Source of the DNA: Nicotiana tabacum
Taxonomy: Eukaryota; Streptophyta; Magnoliopsida; Solanales; Solanaceae
Direction: 5' to 3'
NCBI RefSeq assembly: GCF_000715075.1
Contig: NC_134088.1
Location: forward strand, 744,001 to 808,000
DNA: 64,000 nucleotides
A model generated the notes under the pieces. The model saw only the letters and a list, made by a program, of their open reading frames with translations. It was not told where the DNA came from and ran no database searches. Position 1 is the first letter of the stretch. Each line of letters begins with the position of its first letter. Positions 32,690-44,824 of the stretch are shown in pieces. Both the position numbers and the translations under genes were made by a program.

Positions 32690-34150
32690 AACGGACATAG
32701 AAAAGTACCTAAATCAGTGGAAAAATGGGGATATCTACTCCTCATATCAGACTCGGACTCCCAGGTAGCTACCTCAATAGGCTGAACTCTCCACTGCACA
32801 CGAACTTAAGGATAACTCTTTGATCTCAACTGGCAAACCTGCCGGTCTAGAATAGCCACCGACTCCTCCTCATAACTCAAATCTTTGTCCAACTGGACAG
32901 AGCTAAAATCTAACACGTGGGATGGATCACCATGATACTTCCAGAGCACGGACACATGGAATACTGGATGAACTGCTGATAAACTAGGTGGCAATGCGAG
33001 CTCATAATACACCTCACCCACTCTCCGAAAAATCTCAAAAGGCCCAATGAACCTAGGGCTCAATTTTCCCTTCTTTCCAAATCTCATCACGTCTTTCATG
33101 GGTGACACGCGAAACAACACTCTCTCTCCGACCATGAATGCAACCTCACGGATCTTACAACCGACATATCTCTTTTCCCTAGACTGAGCTGCACGAAGCC
33201 TATGCTGAATGATTTGGACCTTATCCAAGGCATTCTGTACTAGATCTATACCCAATAACCAAGCCTCTCCCAACTCAAACCATCCGATCGGCGATCGACA
33301 CCGTCTACCATATAATGACTTATAGGGGGCCATCTGGATGCTCGACTGATAACTGTTCTTGTAGGCAAACTCTGCTAACAGTAGGAACTGATCCCAAGAG
33401 CCTCCGAATTCATTAACACAAGCGCAAAGCATATCCTCTAAGATTTGAATTGTACGCTCGGACTGCCCGTCCGTCTGAGGGTGAAATGTTGTGCTTAGCT
33501 CGACCTGTGTACCCAACTCATGCTATACTACCCTCCAGAAATGTGAGGTGAACTGCGTACCTCGATTAAAAATGATAGACACAGGCACACCATGAAAATG
33601 AATGATCTCCTGGATAAAAGTCTCTGCCAGCCACTCCAAAAAATGGGAAACTACCACAGAAATGAAATGTGCTGACTTAGTCAGCCTATCCACAATGACC
33701 CAAACTGCATCGAACTTCCTCTGACTCCGTGGGAGTCCAACAACAAAATCTATAGTGATACACTCCCGCTTCCACCTTCACTCGGGAATCTCAATCCTCT
33801 GGAACAAACCACCAGGTCTCTGATGCTCATACTTTACTTGCTGAAAATTCAACCACTGAGCTACATATGCAACTATATCCTTCTTTATCCTCCTCCACCG
33901 ATAATGCTCAAGTCCTGATACATCTTGGCGGTGCCCCGGGTGAATGAGATATGAGGAACTGTGGGCTTCCTTTAGAATCAACTCACGAAGCCCATCTACA
34001 TTAGGAATACAAACACATCTTTGCATCCTCAAAACTCTATCATCTCCCATTGTAACCTGTTTGGCATCTCCGTGCCACACTGTTCCCCTAAGGACAAGCA
34101 AATGAGGGTTCATCATACTGTCACTCCCTGATATGCTCAAACAAAGAAGA
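32690..34150 (-). pseudogene. E3 integrase and chromodomain-like end
   Basis: On the minus strand the zinc-binding domain begins near 34000. The core has VWVIVDRLTKSAHF near 33700 and a second catalytic position near 33560 that reads FNRGTQF, so the Asp is Asn. The Glu motif DGQSERTIQ lies near 33450. From 33516 to 32806 the frame is open for 236 codons and includes GRRCRSPIGWFE and GPFEIFRRVGE. The chromodomain-like end (VAILDRQVCQLRSKSYP, then VQWR) crosses a stop near 32806. The catalytic substitution alone would inactivate the enzyme. Confidence 0.88.
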
Positions 34151-35600
34151 CAGAGCGAATTTGAAAGTCAAAACACGACTAGGCTCAGAAACATCCAACC
34201 TCATGGGATGATTGGCCAAAGCCTAAACATCTAATGCGAGCGGTCTCTCAGCATCTGGAATATACGCAAAGCTGCCATACTAGCTGACTTCCTACTCAAA
34301 GCATCGACCACCACATTGGCCTTCTCGTGATGATACAAGATGGTGATATCATAGTCTTTCAATAGCTCTAACCACCTTCTCTACCTTAAATTAAGCTCCT
34401 TCTGCTTGAATAAACATTGCAAACTCTTATGTTCCGTGAACACCTCACATGACACACCATACAGATAATGCCTCTAAATCTTTATCGCGTGAACAATGGA
34501 TACCAATTCTAAGTCATGATTTGGATAATTCTTCTCGTGAATCTTCAACTACCGCGAAACATATGCAATAACCTTGCCATTCTGTATTAATACCATACCA
34601 AGTCCAATACGAGATGCATCACAATATATAGTATAAGATCCTGAACCTGTAGGCGACACTAACACTAGCGCCATAGTCAAAGCAGTATTGAGCTTCCGAA
34701 AGCTCGCCTCACACTCGTTTGACCATATGAATGGGGCACCCTTTTGCATCAACCTGGTCATCGGGGCTGCTATAGATGAAAGCCCCTCCACGAACCAGCG
34801 GTAATAGCCTGCCAATCCCAAGAAACTACGGATCTCTGTAGCTGATGTGGGTCTGGGCTAGTTCTTGACTGCCTCAATCTTCTTTAGATCCACCTGAATA
34901 CTCTCTGCTGATACAAGGTGACTCAAGAAAGCAACTAAACTCAACCAAAACTTGCACTTCGAAAACTTAGCATATAACTAGTTGTCTCTCAAACTCTGAA
35001 GAACGGTCTGAAGATGCTGCTCATGCTCCTCCCAACTGCGGGAGTATATCAAGATGTCGTCAATGAAGACAATCACAAAGGAATACAGATAGGTCTTGAA
35101 CACTCGGTTCATCAAATCTATGAACACTATTGTGGCATTTGTCAACCCAAATGACATCTCAAAAAACTCATAATGCTCATACCAAGTCCAAAAAGTTGTC
35201 TTAGGGACATCATATGCCTTAATACTCAACTGATGGTAATCAGATCTCAAATCAATCTTCGAAAACACTTTGGCACCCTGAAGCTGGCCGAATAAATCAT
35301 CAATCCTTAGTAATGGATACTTGTTCTTGATGGTGACCTTGTTCAACTACTGATAATATATGCACATCCTCATCGATCCATCTTTCTTCTTAACAAACAA
35401 CATCGGCGCACCCCAGGGAGAGACACTAGGTCTAACAAAGCCCTTATCAAGCAAATCTTGCAACTGCTCCTTCAATTCTTTCAACTTTGGCGCCGCCGTA
35501 CGGTATGGCAAAATAGAAATGGGCTGAGTGCCCGGAGCCAAATCAATGTAAAAGTCAATGTCCTTTTCGGGTGGCATCTCGGTAGGTCTGCAGGAAATAT
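34151..35600 (-). pseudogene. E3 reverse transcriptase and RNase H
   Basis: Minus-strand frame with [19 protein letters not shown], a stop at the conserved Gln (35347), then 122 open codons to 34978 including the catalytic FIDDILIY near 35050. Thumb and RNase H follow (DASRIGLG near 34610). Further stops lie near 34976 and 34862 and at the end of the open stretch at 34549. In RNase H the VFTDH Asp is Glu (VFTEH). The HPGKAN-equivalent motif reads [14 protein letters not shown] near 34290-34340. Confidence 0.88.
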
Positions 35601-36110
35601 CTTTGGAAACTCACAAACAACTGGTACAGAATCCATGGAAGGAACCTCAGCGCTAGAATTATGAACATAAGCCAAATAAGCCAAATACCCCTTCTAGATC
35701 ATACGCCGAACCTTCATATAAGAGATGACCCTGCTGGTAGAATGACCAGGAATCCCTCTCCACTCCAATTGAGACAACCCCGGTAAGGATAAGGTCAATG
35801 TCTTGGCGTGACAGTCCAATATCGCATGGTAAGATGACAACCAATACATCCCCAAATTACATCAAATCACCCATATTGAGAAGCAAAAGGTCTACACTAC
35901 TTTCAAGACCTCCAATGACAACCACACGTGAACATTAGACACGATCCACAATGATAGAATCCCCCACAGATATGGAAACATACACCGGAGCACTCAAAGA
36001 ATCACGAGGCACAACCAAATAGGGAGAAAACTAGGATGACATGTATGAATAAGTAGAACCCATATCAAATAGAACTGAGGCATCTCTACTGCAAATTGAA
36101 GCTGTACCTA
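35601..36110 (-). pseudogene. E3 aspartic protease, decayed
   Basis: The minus strand shows FDMGSTYSYMSS near 36030-36065 (active-site region, with a changed residue after the Asp), then DSLSAPVYVSISVGDS and a broken flap strand near 35850-35900. Frameshifted and interrupted by stops. Confidence 0.7.
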
Positions 36111-36149
36111 TAATAACTGCATCTAATGACTCAGCCTCATGTATGGCTA

Positions 36150-37736
36150 GAATAGCATAACATCGGGGCTAGGCACCACCACCCTAAACTATATCTCTGG
36201 GACGACCTCTAGCTGGGGGTCTCCACCTATTATGGCCTGACCTCCACCTCTAACAGCCTAACCCCTACCTCTGGCTATCATACCTCTACATCTGACTAGC
36301 TGAGCAAGCGGTGCAGCAGCTGGTGCTGAAACTATGGCACGAGAACCCTGATGTTGTGGCTTAACACCCACTAATCTCAGACAGGTTCTTCAGATATGCC
36401 CATACTCACCTCACTAGAAACACCCATCCTAATACTACGGCTGAGAAAATTAAGACTGACCTTGATGGGCTGGCTGACCGTGATAAAAACTCTAAATAGG
36501 AGGTGATCTAATAGGAGCTGGTGGTGCACTATAAGTTGACTGCCCTGAAGGAGGTACATAAGGACCATGACTTCCTGAAGCCCCATGAGATGCCTGAAGT
36601 GTAGATTGAAATGGACTGGGAGGATGGCCTCTACCAAAAGTACCTCGACCCCCCGATGAGGTCCCACTGAATCAACCGAAGTGACGAGGCCTCTTGTTAG
36701 ACCCCTGACCACTCCCTTGAGCTAAAACCATCTCAACTCGCCTGGCCACATTGGTTGCATCTTGGAAAGAAATCTCACTCTCAATTTCCTTAGCCATATG
36801 CAATCTGATAGGCTGAGCAAGTCCCATAATAAACCTCCGGACCCTCTCTCTCTCTCTCTCTCTCTATGTGGGAAGTATAAAAAGAGCATGACGATCCAAA
36901 TCAATAAATTTGGTCTCGTACTAAGTCACGGTCATAAAACCCTGCTGAAGGTGCTCAAACTGCCTCCGATAGTCCTCTCTTTAAGTGATAGGAAGATACT
37001 TATCCAAGAATAACTGCGAGAACTGGTCCCAAGTGAGAAATAGTGACCCAACTAGTCTGGCCAAACAATAATCCCTCCACTATTTCTTGGCAAAACCTGA
37101 TAGACAAAAAGCAGCAAAGTCGACCCCATTGGTCTCCACTATCCTCATGTTCCGTTGAAACTCGTTACAACTAACCAAATAGTCCTGGGGATCCTCTAAA
37201 GATGTACCACTATATGTAGTAGTGAAAAGCTTGGTGAACTTGTCCAACCTCCACAAGGCATTAGAAGACATAGCTGATCCATCACTAGTTTGTGCTACAA
37301 CACCCGGCGGAACTATCCCAATTGGCTGAGTTGCCAGAGTCTGAAACTGGGAAGCCATCTGCTCTAGAGTGTTAGTAGCAGGAGTTTGTGCTCCTCCCCC
37401 AGCCCAAGAGACGGCTGGTGCTACAGGATGTATGCCAGCCTGAGTAACATTTTCCATAAGGCCCACTAGATGGACCAAAGCATCCTGAAGTACCGGGGTA
37501 GCTATGAGTCCCTCTAGAACCTGATATGGCCCTGCTAGAACGGTCTGGGCCGGAACCTCATCATCAAACTCTACCTGAGGCTCTACCGCTGGTGCTGCTG
37601 CTTGAGCTCTAGGCTGAGCCCTGCCTCGGCCTCTAGCATGTCCTTGGCCTTGTCCTCTGCCCCTCGTAGGAGCTTCCACTACAGGCTTGGGCTGCTGATC
37701 TACTGATGAACCGGTACATGTTCTCGCCATATGCAA
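36150..37736 (-). pseudogene. E3 gag
   Basis: The first 218 codons (37736-37083) are open: ATG at 37736 or more likely 37730 (MARTCTGSS), an Arg/Gly-rich segment, a Pro/Ala-rich segment and the capsid start (ALWRLDKFTKLFTTTYSG). A stop at 37080 ends the open part. A CT-microsatellite-like (CTCTCT)n tract at 36842-36866 disrupts the middle. The zinc knuckle near 36380-36430 has two adjacent stops between its Cys residues. The open start is longer than in E1 or E2. Confidence 0.82.
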
Positions 37737-37912
37737 AAGAACAGAGTAGAGAGTTCCATTAGCATTGAGAGGTCAAACCGCACGATCGAGATGAATAGAA
37801 GTGAAATTGTTCCTAGCTTTGTAGCCTCTGAGGGATAAGCACAGACGTCTCTGTACCGATCCCTCGACTCTACCAAGCTTGTCCGTGAATTGTGAGACCT
37901 AAGCAACCTAGA

Positions 37913-37924
37913 GATCTGATACCA
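37913..37924 (-). other. E3 primer-binding site
   Basis: TGGTATCAGATC on the minus strand, six bases after the LTR end. It matches the initiator methionine tRNA primer site with one change at the 11th base. Confidence 0.85.
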
Positions 37925-37930
37925 ACTTTT

Positions 37931-39354
37931 TATGACCCGGAATTTCCACCGTCGGGATAGTGATGGCGCCTAACATCGTAATCGCTAGGCAAGCCAATGT
38001 TAGAGTTAAAATCACCTATTTCCTTAGCATTTGCATAGATAACATTAACAAAACTAAATCAGGCAGAAAGTAAATGTGGAAATACATATTTAATTGATTA
38101 TTTAAATGCTATTAACAATTCCAAAACTGATACCACCCAGAACTGATATCATAACTCACGAACTTTCTATAGAATACTAAAAATTCTGGTCTAGAAGAAA
38201 AATACATCTGTCACGAAAGTAAATAAAACAGGAATGAAGTAAAGATAGGAGAGGATGCCAGGGCCTACAAATGCTTGCAGGACTACCTTGGGTCTCCTGA
38301 ATGCAGTAACAACAACCAACCTCTAGGTCAGCCACTAGCTCCGAAATCTGTAGAGGATGTGCAGAGTGTAGTAACAATACAACCGACCCCATATACTGGT
38401 AAGTGTCGAGCCTAACCTCGACAAACTAGTGACAAGGCTACGACGAGGCATGATAATATATATAACCTTCAACAATTTATACTAATACAGAAAGGAATTA
38501 CAGTATGAAATATATCAATAACTTGCTTTAAATAAGACAGAACCCAGGCTTTCTACCAATACTTAGCTATAACCAATCCTTAAGAGAATCTCAACATCAC
38601 AATAATGAATCTCAACATCACAATAATGAATCTCAGTAGAAAAGAATACATAAATAACACTTGATGCGGCGCGCATCCTGATTCTACCATATAATCAATA
38701 ACAATTTGAATATTCACCCTTATTACTCTTTGTTGCGGCGTGCAACCGATCTCACCTGTCTACCCTTATTACTCCTCAATATATCACCCTTATTCTTCCT
38801 GTTGCAGCGTGCAACCCAATCCCACATGTCCACCCTTATTACTCCTTATTGCAGCGTGTAACCCGCTCCCACCAGACAATCACATTTCACCCTTATTCCT
38901 CCTATTGTGGTGTGCAACCCAATCCCAACATATCAGCACCAATCAAAAAATAAGAACAAGTATTTCATAGTTTAGCTCAAACCCTCCACAACATTTATAC
39001 CTCAAATTATAACAATGGGAGGTCTATACAATTATGAAACTTCAATAGTTAATACTACACAGCGAGACCAACCAAAGTGTACCATGAAGCACCGATACGC
39101 TAATATAAACCAACAATGCGATATAATGGAACAATGGAACAATTAACAACACCAATAGAGAAACAGTATTTAACAAGAAGCAAATAGACATGAAAGCATC
39201 AATAAGCAAGTAGCAAGTAAGACATGAGACCAATATATAGGGAAACGGGCCAAGGGAGCAGGCTAAACAAGTAATTTGGAAACACATAGGTACTCGTCAC
39301 CACACCTATATGGCACACACATGGTATTTCACATAGCAAGCAAGTTAGGGATCC
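37931..39354 (-). repeat. E3 5' LTR, promoter-distal part
   Basis: Aligns with 29799-31052 of the 3' LTR and extends further to the LTR end next to the primer site. It breaks after GGATCC at 39354. Contains the minisatellite copy at 38670-38935. Confidence 0.9.
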
Positions 39355-39365
39355 GATACACATGG

Positions 39366-39486
39366 TAATTGTTTGAGTTTGCATCAGTCGTTAAGTTAAT
39401 CACAAGTCCTCGTGGAAACGATACTCTACTTATTACTATATTACTTAAAGATCACGTATACTTGCGTGAGTGTTTTGGTCGCAACA
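39366..39486 (+). repeat. Athila 5' LTR remnant (last 121 bp)
   Basis: Aligns without gaps with 50577-50697, the end of the 3' LTR. Eight or so substitutions are seen in 121 bp. The other roughly 1.3 kb of LTR is absent, so its promoter is gone. Confidence 0.93.
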
Positions 39487-39492
39487 AGTTTT

Positions 39493-39510
39493 TGCCGCCG
39501 TTGCCGGGGA
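39493..39510 (+). other. Athila primer-binding site
   Basis: TGCCGCCGTTGCCGGGGA matches, with one change, the complement of a tRNA-Asp 3' end, the primer used by Athila/Tat elements. Confidence 0.85.
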
Positions 39511-39612
39511 TTTGAAAATTAGCTACTTGATTAAGTTAAGCTTTTATTAGTTATTGGTTTAAGTATTAATTTTTAGTTCACTTTGTTTGTGTCACATAGG
39601 CTCTTCTCTTGA

Positions 39613-41390
39613 ATGCGGAGGAGTAGAAGCACAAGCAATCTCTTCCCTCTTGATCCTGAAATTGAAAGAACACTTCATAGAGCGAGGAAGGAGCTGGAAG
39701 CTAGATACAAAACAGAAAGAGAGTTGGACATTTTAGTTCAACCACGACCAACAATGATGTCAGATAATGGAGGGCGTCCGGTGATAGAAGTTGCAAGGCC
39801 AAATCTTGCTAATATGACTCAGGCTATTGTGAAGCCTGATATCACTGGTCACTTTGAGCTTAAACAGTACATGGTACAACTGATTCAGTCCATTAGGCAA
39901 TATGTAGGTCTATCCCATGAAGTCCCGCAGAGGCACATTCAGAATATTTTGGAAATCACAGATACTTACAACTATCCAAATGTTTCCAAGGACTATGTCA
40001 GGTTAACCTTATTTCCTTTTTCAGTGTTGGGGGAAGCTAAAGAATGGTTGCAGAAGGAGTCTGCTAATTCAATCCATACTTGGGATGATTTAGCAAAGAA
40101 ATTCTTAATCAAGTTTTCCCCACTAAAAAGACAAAGTCTTTGCGAAGCCAGATTCTTGGGTTTCAACAACGGGATGGTGAGACTCTTCGCCAAGCTTGGG
40201 AAAGATACAAGAAACTACTCCGAGACTGTCCACATCATTGTCAAACTAATGAGGTATTGGGCCATACTTTTGTTGATGGATTAGATGAGACTTCAAAGAT
40301 GAATGTTGATTCAACTTGTGGAGGTAGTTGCATGGCGAGACCATATAGTGAAATACAACTTCTGCTAAACAACTTCACTGCTAATGATCATAATTGGCAA
40401 GGTGAGGGAGAACCAAGGAGAGCAATGAAACAGAAAGTAACAGGGGTACTTGAACTTGATGATTTTTCAGCCATGAGAGCAGATATAGAAAAATTGGCAA
40501 ATCAAATGAATAGAATGACAATGAACCAGACACAACAATTGCAATATGTTCAACAAATGTCGATTTGTTGTGAAATGTGTGGTGAAAATCACACAAGTGA
40601 CATGTGCCCAACGAATTCCTGAATCTATTTATTGTGTGGGACAACAAAGCAGAGTCGATGAACCAACAGGCACAATATGGGAACACTTACAATGCAAATT
40701 GGATAAATCATCCTAATTTCTCTTAGGGTGGAAATCAATCAAATCAGAATCAATATAGAGCCCAAGGAAATTTTAATCAACCTCAAAGGCCACCCCAGCA
40801 GGTAGAAGAATGTACAAATGATTTGTTGAAGAAATTGTTGCATGACAATCAACAACTCAGAACTGATTTCAGAAATCTTGAAAGGCAAATGGGACAGCTA
40901 GCTGCAAATCAAAACACTAGACCTGTAGGTGCTCTTCCAAGTGATACAAAAAAAAATCCGCAAGTTAGTGCAATTACACTTAGAACTAGAAGGGAATTAG
41001 AAGAAGTTACAAAGAAGAGAAAAGACAAACCTATACCTGAGGGTGAATTGATTCCCAAAGCAACACAAGAAGCAAAGAAAGATGATACAGTTTGAGTGTC
41101 TGTGAATGTTCCAAGGCCACCACCACCTTTTCCACAAAGATTGCAGAAAAATAATGATGATCTCATGTTCAACAAATTTCTCTCTATGTTGAGTCAGATT
41201 CAATTGAATATTCTATTAGTAGATGCAATTTGTGATATTCCAAAGTATGCCAAGTACATAAAAGATATTGTGGCTAACAAGAGGAGATTGATTGAAGTTG
41301 AAACAGTTGACTTAGTGAGGAGTGCACTTCAAGGGTCCAAAATAAGCTTCCTCAAAAGCTTAAGGATCCTGACAACTTTACTATCCCTGT
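39613..41390 (+). pseudogene. Athila gag, frameshifted
   Basis: ATG at 39613. The first 224 codons are open and contain the capsid block (VRLTLFPFSVLGEAKEWLQK, near 39990-40050, and WDDLAKKFLIKFSP). A frameshift near 40130-40140 moves the reading to 40140-40620, which carries QAWERYKKLLRDCPHH and a CCHC-like knuckle (CEMCGENHTSDMC, near 40570-40610). After a stop at 40620 and a shift, the C-terminal part (PRPPPPFPQRL near 41115) continues to the protease. Relatively well preserved compared with the Tekay copies. Confidence 0.87.
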
Positions 41391-42262
41391 GAGAATAGGC
41401 AATGTTGATGTAGGCCATGCACTTTATGATTTGGGAGCAAGCATAAATTTGATGCCATTGTCCTTGTACAAAAAAATTGGGTTTGGGAGCTCCAAAACCC
41501 ACCACTGTGATGTTGCAACTAGCAGACAGATCCATAGATTACCCAGAAGGGGTGATTGAAGATGTGCTACTAAAAATTGGAAAATTCATTTTCCCGGCTG
41601 ATTTCATTATCTTAGATTTTGAAGCAGATGAAAAAGTTCCTATTATATTGGGAAGACCTCTCTTGGCTACAGGTGATGCTATAATTAAAGTAAGAGAGGG
41701 AAAAATGATCATGAGAGTTGACAACGAGGAAGCTGTTTTTAATGTATACAAAGCAATTCAACTTCCTCGCCATTATGAAGAATTGTCTATGATATCTGTC
41801 ATGGAGATGGATGAGCAACTTATTGCCCCAAGTGTATATTTGAACGATTCTTTAGAGAAAGCAATTGTGTTGTTCGAGAGTCTAGAGATTAATGATGAGG
41901 TTGAAGAGATGAAGCATATTTTGAAGGCATCATGTGAATATATGAAAGGTTTAAATCCCTTTGAACCTTTGAACAAACCAAATGATCCTCCTCCGAAGCC
42001 ATCAATTGAAGAAGCTCCAAAATTGGAACTAAAGCCTTTACCTTCTCACCTTCATTATGCTTATTTTGGTAGTTATGATACATTACCTGTTATTATTTCT
42101 TCTGACTTGTCTGAATTGCAGGAGGAAAAATTGCCGAGAGTAGTACGTGAGCATAAAAGAGCAATTGGGTGGACAATGTCTGACATAAGAGGTATTAGTC
42201 AAGCTTTTTGCATGCATAAAATTCTCATGGAGAAAGGACACAAGCCGAGCATAGAACAATAA
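41391..42262 (+). pseudogene. Athila protease and RT N-terminus
   Basis: The protease active site YDLGASINLMP lies near 41427-41460. A frame change near 41475 is followed by 262 open codons (41477-42262) with the protease strand PIILGRPLLATGD and the linker towards RT (VREHKRAIGWTMSDIRGIS). The frame ends at a TAA at 42260 where homology continues in the same frame, so only one codon is at fault there. Confidence 0.85.
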
Positions 42263-43782
42263 TGCCGCCTAAATCCCAACATGAAAGAGGTGGTAAGAAA
42301 AGAAGTGATTAAATGGCTTGATGCAGGTATTGTATTTCCAATCTCTGATAGCAAATGGGTAAGTCCAGTCCAATGTGTTCTAAAGAAAGGAGGAATGACC
42401 GTAGTGACAAATGAAAACAATGATCTGATTCCCATTCGAACTGTTACTAGGTGGAGGATTTGCATTGATTATAGAAAATTGAATAATGCCACCCGAAAAG
42501 ACCATTTTCCTCTCCCCTTTTATTGACCAAATGCTTGATAGATTAGCTGGGCAAAAATAATACTATTTTTTGGATGGTTCCTCGGGATATATTCAGATTG
42601 TTATAGCCCCAGAGGACCAAGAGAAGACCACATTTACATGTCCCTATGGGACATATGCAATTAAAAGAATGCCATTTGGTCTTTGCAATGCACCTGCGAC
42701 TTTTCAAAGGTGTATGATGGCTATTTTTACTGACATGGTTGAAAGATTTGTGGAAGTATTTCTGTATTTGGATGTTCTTTTGATGAATGTTTAATGAATC
42801 TTGACAAGGTACTTGCTAGGTCGAAGAAACAAATGTGGTACTAAATTGGGAAAAATGTCATTTCATGGTAAGATAAGGAATAGTCCTAGGGTATAAAGTG
42901 TCCAAGAATGGATTGCAGGTAGATACAACAAAGGTGGAAGCAATTGAAAAATTACCTCCACTGGCATCAGTTAGAGGAATTCGCAGTTTCTTGAGCCATG
43001 CAAGTTTTTATCGTCATTTCATTAAAGATTTTTCAAAAATTTCATCTCTTTTGTGCACGCTTCTTGAGAAAGATACATCCTTCAAGTTTGATGATGCTTG
43101 TCTGAAAGTATTTGATGAGCTGAAAAAAAGATTAGTTACTGCACCAATTATCATTTCTCTAGATTGGAAACTTCCATTTGAGTTGATATGTGATGCAAGT
43201 GATATAGCCATTGGAGCTGTTTTGGGGCAGCGGAAAGAGAAAATCTTTTACTCCATTCATTATGCGAGTAGAACTCTTAATCTAGCTCAAATGAATTACA
43301 CTGTTATTGAAAACGAGTTGCTCGCAGTAGTATGGGCATTTGATAAATTCAGGTCTTATTTAGTGGGAACCAAAGTCATAGTTTACACAGATCACTCAGC
43401 TATCAGGTATTTATTTGCAAAGAAAGATGCCAAGCCAAGGTTAATCCGATGGGTTCTTCTTTTGCAGGAATTTGATTTGGAGATTCGAGATCGAAAAGGG
43501 ACAGAGAATCAGGTTGCATATCACTTATCCAAGCTGGATAATCGAGGCCATATCACTGAAGGAGAATCAATCGAAGTAACATTTCCTGACGAACATTTGC
43601 TAGCCATCACTTCAGATGAAACCCCGTGGTATGCTGATTATGTGAATTTCATTACAAGTGGGATGACTCCACAAGAATTCACAGCTGATCATAGAAGAAG
43701 ATTCTTACATGACGTGATGTGGGACGAGCCTTTTCTATACAAGCAATGCACAGATCAATTCGGTAAGAAGGTGTGTCCCTAA
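42263..43782 (+). pseudogene. Athila reverse transcriptase and RNase H; RT active site deleted
   Basis: Fingers and palm are recognisable: WRICIDYRKLNNATRKDHFPLP (near 42450-42515), then a frame change, then MPFGLCNAPATFQRCM (near 42670-42715). At about 42750-42765 a small deletion has removed the Asp-Asp active-site motif and shifted the frame. From 42898 to 43782 the thumb and RNase H are open for 294 codons, with [23 protein letters not shown] and the terminal decayed H-motif. RNase H looks intact, but polymerase activity would be lost. Confidence 0.87.
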
Positions 43783-43789
43783 GGAGGAG

Positions 43790-44824
43790 ATGAATGCAAT
43801 ATTGCATGACTATCATTCTTCTCTGTATGGAGGTCATCATGGTGGAGATAGAACTGCACAAATGATTTTGCAATCAGGTTTTTACTGGACAAAATTGTTT
43901 AAAAATGCACATGCTTTTGTTAAAAATTGTGACAGGTGTCAAAGAACAGGTACAATCACGAAGAGGAACGAAATGCCTTTGCAAAATATTTTGGCAGTAG
44001 AGCTCTTTGATGTCTGGGGAATTGATTCCATGGGGCCATTTCCATATTCTAATGGGCACAGATACATTTTGGTTGTAGTTGATTATGTGTCTAAGTGGGT
44101 TGAGGTCATTGCTCTCCCTACTATTGATGCAAAGGTAGTGGTAAGTTTCGTAAAGAAGCACATTTTCACAAGCTTTGGAACTCCAAGGGTGTTGATAAGT
44201 GATGGAGGAACACACTTTTGCAACAAATTGTTGAAAAATGTTCTAGCAAAATATGGGGTAAGACACAAGGTTGCTACTGCATACCACCATCAAACGAGTG
44301 GTCAAGTTAAAGTGTCAAACAGGGAGGTAGAACAGGTTTTGGAGAAAACAGTCAGTGCAAATAGAAAATATTGGTCCGGTAAGTTAGAAGATGCATTGTG
44401 GGCTAACCAAACTGCATACAAGACTCCAATAAGTACTTCTCCGTACATTTTGGTTTATGGAAAGGAATGTCATTTACCCGTTGAGCTAGAACACAAAGCT
44501 TATTGGGCAATCAAAAAGCTAAATATGGATATGGACTTAGCCAGTGAAAAAAGACTGCTACAACTCAATAAACTTGATGTGTTTCGGTTGCATGCTTATG
44601 AAAATGCCAAGTTATATAAAGAAAATACCAAGAGGTGGCATGACAAGCACATCCAACATCGTAAGTTTGAGCCGGGTCAAGAAGTTCTCTTGTTTAAGTC
44701 AAGGCTAAAGCTTTTTCTTGGAAAGCTTAAGTCCCGTTGGGCAGACCCTTTCGTTGTAGTAAGTGTGATTCCTCATGGAACAGTTGAATTGTGGGACATA
44801 AATTCAATGGTACATTCTTGGTGA
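43790..44824 (+). CDS. Athila integrase, open reading frame of 344 codons
   Basis: The longest open frame in the window. In order: a zinc-binding HHCC domain (His residues near residues 7-17, Cys at CDRCQ near 47-50), a DDE core with Asp in WGIDSMGPF, Asp in LISDGGTHF and Glu in NREVEQVLE, then the C-terminal region ending in a GTVELWDI segment. All three catalytic acids are present. It is separated from RNase H by a one-base-scale frame change near 43780, so it would not be translated as part of a polyprotein. The ATG at 43790 is probably only an internal Met of the original frame. Confidence 0.85.
   Translation: MNAILHDYHSSLYGGHHGGDRTAQMILQSGFYWTKLFKNAHAFVKNCDRCQRTGTITKRNEMPLQNILAVELFDVWGIDSMGPFPYSNGHRYILVVVDYVSKWVEVIALPTIDAKVVVSFVKKHIFTSFGTPRVLISDGGTHFCNKLLKNVLAKYGVRHKVATAYHHQTSGQVKVSNREVEQVLEKTVSANRKYWSGKLEDALWANQTAYKTPISTSPYILVYGKECHLPVELEHKAYWAIKKLNMDMDLASEKRLLQLNKLDVFRLHAYENAKLYKENTKRWHDKHIQHRKFEPGQEVLLFKSRLKLFLGKLKSRWADPFVVVSVIPHGTVELWDINSMVHSW

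Noticed and set aside
36762..37013. Plus-strand open frames inside the E3 gag region
   Set aside because: Antisense to gag; no family features and biased by the CT microsatellite.
43790..44824. Domesticated integrase gene
   Set aside because: The long open frame is tempting, but it lies in its normal place inside an Athila element with no separate promoter or start.
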